A stretch of DNA of 8,558 bases from an uncultured Acidimicrobiaceae bacterium (GTDB lineage Bacteria > Actinomycetota > Acidimicrobiia > Acidimicrobiales > Ilumatobacteraceae), in NCBI GenBank assembly GCA_903919215.1, contig CAIXHI010000068.1:1-8558 (forward strand). Direction: 5' to 3'. The notes under the pieces were generated by a model. The model was not told the DNA's origin. It made no database searches and saw nothing but the letters and a program-made list of their open reading frames with translations. The position numbers and the translations under genes are program-made. Shown piece after piece: positions 6,065 through 8,558 of this stretch. Within the stretch, counting starts at the first letter, position 1. The number at the start of each line of letters is the position of its first letter.

Positions 6065-6084
6065 TCGGGCATTCGTATGCCCGA
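6065..6084 (+). promoter_or_regulatory. Perfect 8-bp hairpin in the atp operon leader
   Basis: TCGGGCAT at 6065-6072 and ATGCCCGA at 6077-6084 are exact reverse complements around a 4-base loop TCGT. No T-run follows, so it is not a standard intrinsic terminator of wecA. It would sit about 12 bases into the predicted atp mRNA and ends nine bases before the GAGG (6094-6097) that serves atpZ. Likely roles are 5' end stabilisation or control of ribosome access; this is inference. Confidence 0.65.
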
Positions 6085-6110
6085 CGCGCTACTGAGGTAA
6101 CCGCTCTTCC

Positions 6111-6383
6111 GTGAAAGTCCTGGCCCCCCGGCGCCCGATCAACGACACCCAGCAGTCCGGCCAAACGCTGGGCCGCGGCATGGACTTCGCGCTCGTGGTG
6201 CTGGTGTTCCTCGGTGTCGGTTACGGACTCGACCGCTGGCTCGACACCAAGCCGGCGTTCATGATCGGACTCGTGGTCTTCAGCGTCATCGGTCAGTTCA
6301 TCAAGATGTACTACGAGTACACGCAGGCGATGGAAGCCCTCGAGGCCGAGCGTGCCGCCAAGCGTGTAGGTCGCGCGGCGTGA
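6111..6383 (+). CDS. atpZ: AtpZ-like F0F1 ATP synthase-associated small membrane protein
   Basis: The 90-residue protein has two transmembrane helices at about 25-41 and 49-65, linked by the short loop LDRWLDTKP (40-48), which is the characteristic feature of the AtpZ (ATPase gene 1) family. The C-terminal part (66-90) is a charged helix facing the cytoplasm. Members of this family sit at the head of atp operons next to atpI and have been linked to Mg2+/Ca2+ handling and to assembly of the membrane sector; the specific role here is unknown. The start is GTG at 6111, preceded by GAGG at 6094-6097 with a rather long 13-base gap; an internal ATG at 6180 would remove only the polar N-terminus and is less likely. 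The stop overlaps the next start by 3 bases. Confidence 0.82.
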   Translation: MKVLAPRRPINDTQQSGQTLGRGMDFALVVLVFLGVGYGLDRWLDTKPAFMIGLVVFSVIGQFIKMYYEYTQAMEALEAERAAKRVGRAA

Positions 6384-6838
6384 ACGATCTGCAGAACGGT
6401 CAGCAGGCCGACGCGTTCACGACAGCACTGCAGGGGCCAGCACCCGAGGTGAAGGTCACCAAGGACATGGTGCGGCGCGGTCTGATCGTTGCTCCACTGC
6501 TGATCGTGGTGTGCGGTTTCATCTGGGGAATGCACGGCGCGTACAGCGGTGCGTACGGCATTGCCCTCGTGCTCATCAACTTCGCGCTGGCCGCCGCGCT
6601 CGTCGCCACCACCGCTCGAATCAGCCTGGCACTGATGATGGGAGCCGTGCTGTTCGGCTACCTCATCCGCCTCGGGCTCATCTTCTTGGCCGTGTTGTTG
6701 GTCAAGGATTCCGGATGGATTTCACTTCCGGCACTCGGAACGACCATCATCGTGTCGCACCTTGGTCTCCTCGTGTGGGAGATGAAGTACGTTGCTCTCT
6801 CGCTGGCCCACCCCGGCCTCAAGCCCGCTCGCCCCTAA
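6380..6838 (+). CDS. atpI: AtpI-like ATP synthase accessory membrane protein
   Basis: The 152-residue protein has a polar N-terminus (1-32) followed by four hydrophobic segments at roughly 34-51, 56-77, 82-108 and 116-134, and a short Pro/Lys/Arg tail. Topology, size and location directly before atpB fit the AtpI group, proposed to act as a chaperone for c-ring assembly; Mycobacterium has a similar gene (Rv1303) in the same place between rfe and atpB. Sequence conservation in this group is low, so the call rests mainly on context. GTG at 6380 overlaps the atpZ stop as GTGA, which means translational coupling. There is no strong Shine-Dalgarno sequence of its own, consistent with coupling. Confidence 0.72.
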   Translation: MNDLQNGQQADAFTTALQGPAPEVKVTKDMVRRGLIVAPLLIVVCGFIWGMHGAYSGAYGIALVLINFALAAALVATTARISLALMMGAVLFGYLIRLGLIFLAVLLVKDSGWISLPALGTTIIVSHLGLLVWEMKYVALSLAHPGLKPARP

Positions 6839-6868
6839 CCGCCCAGTCACCAAGCACAGGAACCTGCC

Positions 6869-7636
6869 GTGATCGCCGAATCCTTCAAATTTCCAGAGAT
6901 CAACTCGATCTTGCGCTGGAGAGACTTGTTCTCCAGCTTCAACAAGATCGCGCTGATCGCAGTCGCCGCCGCAGTCATCGGCTCGCTGATCTTCATCCTC
7001 GCCGGTCGCAAGGATGCGTCGGTGGCGCCCAAGGGTGTGCGCAACCTCGCTGAGACCTCGGTCGAGTTCGTCGAGAACGGCATCGTCATGCAGACGATGG
7101 GCAAGGAAGGCCTCGGCTGGACACCGTTCCTGCTGAGCCTGTTCCTGTTCATCTACCTGTGCAACGTGCCCGGCATCATCCCGTTCCTGCAGATGCCCGC
7201 CACGGCCCGCATGGCCATCCCGGTGTTCCTATCGCTGCTCGTGTGGGTCATCTACATGGGTGTCGGCTTCAAGCACCAGGGCATCAAGTACCTCACGCAC
7301 ACCATCTGGCCCCCCGGCGTGCCAACCGCGCTGAAGCCACTGGTGGGCGTCATCGAGCTGATCTCGAACTACTTCGTGCGCCCGTTCTCGCTGACGGTGC
7401 GACTCTTCGCCAACATGCTCGCCGGCCACATTCTGCTGGTGACGTTCGCACTGTTGACCAACTCGTTGGTCACGGCGCAGACGCAGCAGTTCATGCTGAA
7501 GCCGATGGCGATCCTGCCCTTCTTCATGCTCGTGTTCCTCACGGCATTCGAAGTGCTGGTGGCCTTCCTGCAGGCCTACATCTTCACCATCCTGACCGCG
7601 GTGTACATCGGCGGCTCGGCTCACCCCGAGCACTGA
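6869..7636 (+). CDS. atpB: ATP synthase F0 subunit a
   Basis: Subunit a forms the two half-channels that carry protons to and from the rotating c-ring. The 255-residue protein has five or six hydrophobic segments and the diagnostic helix with RPFSLTVRLFANMLAGH at 171-187, in which Arg178 is the essential arginine (E. coli aArg210). FEVLVAFLQAYIFTILTAVYI at 227-247 is the last helix. The residue matching E. coli aGlu219 is His187 and the one matching aHis245 is Glu228; this exchanged pair is also found in mitochondria and many bacteria. Gln235 matches aGln252. The N-terminus has no signal peptide and faces outward. GTG at 6869 is selected because AGGAA at 6858-6862 lies 6 bases upstream. It follows atpI after 30 bases. 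Confidence 0.96.
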   Translation: MIAESFKFPEINSILRWRDLFSSFNKIALIAVAAAVIGSLIFILAGRKDASVAPKGVRNLAETSVEFVENGIVMQTMGKEGLGWTPFLLSLFLFIYLCNVPGIIPFLQMPATARMAIPVFLSLLVWVIYMGVGFKHQGIKYLTHTIWPPGVPTALKPLVGVIELISNYFVRPFSLTVRLFANMLAGHILLVTFALLTNSLVTAQTQQFMLKPMAILPFFMLVFLTAFEVLVAFLQAYIFTILTAVYIGGSAHPEH

Positions 7637-7686
7637 CGCACCGTTCGCCTTACTCTCACCCGTCTCCACTACCCAGAACACTCATC

Positions 7687-7701
7687 AGGAGAAATTCAAC
7701 A
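7687..7701 (+). promoter_or_regulatory. Strong A-rich ribosome binding site of atpE
   Basis: AGGAGA at 7687-7692, with an A/T-rich 9-base spacer before the ATG at 7702, is the best Shine-Dalgarno sequence in the window and one of its least G+C-rich stretches. This fits the need for many c subunits per complex; in E. coli the atpE initiation region is likewise enhanced. Confidence 0.7.
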
Positions 7702-7962
7702 ATGGAAGCATTCGCTCACCTCGTGGCCACCGCCGCCGATGACAAGGCCACCGCCGCCGCCAGCTCGGCCGGTTACGCCTACGGTCTCGCCGCTATCGGA
7801 CCTGGCATCGGCATCGGTTACCTCGTCGGTAAGTCGGTCGAGGCCATGGCCCGCCAGCCTGAGGCCGCCGGCATGGTGCGTACCACCATGTTCCTCGGTA
7901 TCGCCTTCACCGAGGCACTCGCCCTCATCGGCTTCGTGGTCTTCATCCTCATCGGTCTCTGA
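7702..7962 (+). CDS. atpE: ATP synthase F0 subunit c
   Basis: Subunit c is the hairpin proteolipid that forms the rotor ring. The 86-residue protein has a short N-terminal extension (1-22), outer helix one at about 24-46 with the packing motif GPGIGIGYLVG (33-43), the polar loop ARQPEA (50-55) that contacts gamma/epsilon, and helix two at about 58-85 with the ion-carrying Glu71 in FTEALALIGF. The sodium-ring ligands are absent: the position of the Na+-coordinating Gln is Ile38 and the residue after Glu71 is Ala, so this is predicted to be a proton-type ring. Ring size cannot be told from this. ATG at 7702 has the strong ribosome binding site described separately. It lies 65 bases after atpB. 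Confidence 0.97.
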   Translation: MEAFAHLVATAADDKATAAASSAGYAYGLAAIGPGIGIGYLVGKSVEAMARQPEAAGMVRTTMFLGIAFTEALALIGFVVFILIGL

Positions 7963-8016
7963 TCGGCCCGTTGACCATCCGTCCGATTTCTGTCCGTCCT
8001 ATCCGAAGGAGCTGAC

Positions 8017-8558
8017 GTGCACTCCGCCGTCGTACACCTCCAGGGATCCTCGCTGCAGGTGCATCTCGTGTCGTCCACCGACACGACCACCACCGTCGCG
8101 ACCGCCGACACTTCCGCCGCGCCTACCGCCGCAGCGTCAACGGAGACCACGGTCGCCGGTACCACTGGTACCGAGCCGATCGTCGTCACCGCTGAGCCGC
8201 TGGGTGAAGGTGCACCGGAAGGTGAAGCGATCGTCAGCAAGGACCCGGGTCCCATCGTCCCCGAAGTCAAAGAGCTCCTCTGGGGCGGTGGCTCGTTCGT
8301 CGTGTTCGCGCTGCTCATGCGCTTCGTCCTCTTCCCCAAGGTGAAGAAGGGTATGGATGCTCGCTACAACGGCATCCAGCAGTCGCATGAGTCCGCTGAC
8401 GCCGAGCGTTCCGGTGCTCGCGCCGAAGTTGCTGCCTACGAGGCACAACTCGTCGTGATCAAGGCCGAAGCCGCCAAGGTGGTCGAAGCCGCTCGGGCAA
8501 CGCTCGAAGCCGAGCGTGGTGCCAAGTTGGCCGAGGTCAACGCCGGCATCGCCGAGCG
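8017..8558 (+). CDS. atpF: ATP synthase F0 subunit b with long N-terminal extension, 3' end cut by window edge
   Basis: Subunit b is the peripheral stalk that ties F1 to subunit a. The canonical part begins near residue 80: VPEVKELLWGGGSF leads into one transmembrane helix at about 87-107, ended by FPKVKKGMDARYNGIQ (106-121), then a long Ala/Glu/Lys-rich coiled coil (from about 122) with AEAER and AEVAAYEAQL patterns, which continues out of the window. Ahead of the helix are about 80 extra residues, rich in Thr, Ala, Glu and Pro, with several TTT runs between 22 and 52. The GTG at 8017 has a strong AAGGAG at 8006-8011 with a 5-base spacer. No ATG, GTG or TTG occurs in frame between residues 19 and 95, so a shorter b subunit with its helix cannot start at an ordinary codon. 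The first 20 residues are not a convincing signal peptide. The delta, alpha, gamma, beta and epsilon genes are expected downstream. Confidence 0.9.
   Translation, partial: MHSAVVHLQGSSLQVHLVSSTDTTTTVATADTSAAPTAAASTETTVAGTTGTEPIVVTAEPLGEGAPEGEAIVSKDPGPIVPEVKELLWGGGSFVVFALLMRFVLFPKVKKGMDARYNGIQQSHESADAERSGARAEVAAYEAQLVVIKAEAAKVVEAARATLEAERGAKLAEVNAGIAE

Noticed and set aside
4669..6072. A 467-codon open frame on the minus strand, antisense to wecA
   Set aside because: Its translation is rich in Arg, His, Asp, Gln and Glu without hydrophobic core or known motif, as expected for the shadow of a high-G+C gene. The plus strand carries an unmistakable WecA.
7652..7657. TACTCT as an internal promoter before atpE
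   Set aside because: There is no -35 partner, the spacing to the start is ordinary for an operon, and the strong ribosome binding site is a sufficient reason for high c-subunit output.

Overview
The window looks like a chromosomal segment of a high-G+C actinomycete. The strong bias to G or C at third codon positions, frequent GTG starts, an actinobacterial-type RpiB, a TLP1-like thiolase homologue and a wecA-atp gene order also seen in mycobacteria all point this way. Acidimicrobiia (Ilumatobacter-like) is my best guess for the class, but that is an inference. I see no mobile element, tRNA, rRNA or CRISPR array.

Left part (1-1478): a nucleoside hydrolase gene on the minus strand is cut by the left edge. 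It is divergent, across only 34 bases, from a small lipoprotein gene of unknown function on the plus strand. The lipoprotein gene converges on a thiolase-like gene, and the 127-base gap between them holds three copies, one inverted, of a hairpin-forming repeat.

Middle (1479-4817): a thiolase-like protein (TLP1 type, no catalytic cysteine nucleophile) is on the minus strand. It is divergent from rpiB-glyA, a tight two-gene unit with one base between stop and start. RpiB (ribose-5-phosphate isomerase B) and GlyA (serine hydroxymethyltransferase) supply pentose phosphate and one-carbon units.

Right part (4845-8558): wecA encodes the membrane enzyme that starts lipid-linked glycan synthesis. It is preceded by a possible leaderless 8-codon mini-ORF whose stop codon overlaps the wecA start. 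The F-type ATP synthase operon follows: atpZ, atpI, atpB (a subunit), atpE (c subunit) and atpF (b subunit, cut by the right edge). The delta, alpha, gamma, beta and epsilon genes are expected just beyond the window. A promoter-like element and a perfect 8-bp hairpin lie in the gap before atpZ.

The most notable points are these. (1) Four starts that head a transcript lie 7 or 8 bases downstream of a TANNNT -10 hexamer with no Shine-Dalgarno sequence, which predicts leaderless mRNAs; one of them is the mini-ORF before wecA. (2) The b subunit of ATP synthase carries an unavoidable Thr/Ala/Glu-rich N-terminal extension of about 80 residues ahead of its membrane helix. (3) The atp operon leader has a perfect hairpin. 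(4) The convergent gap holds a small hairpin-repeat cluster. The genes themselves are mostly conventional.
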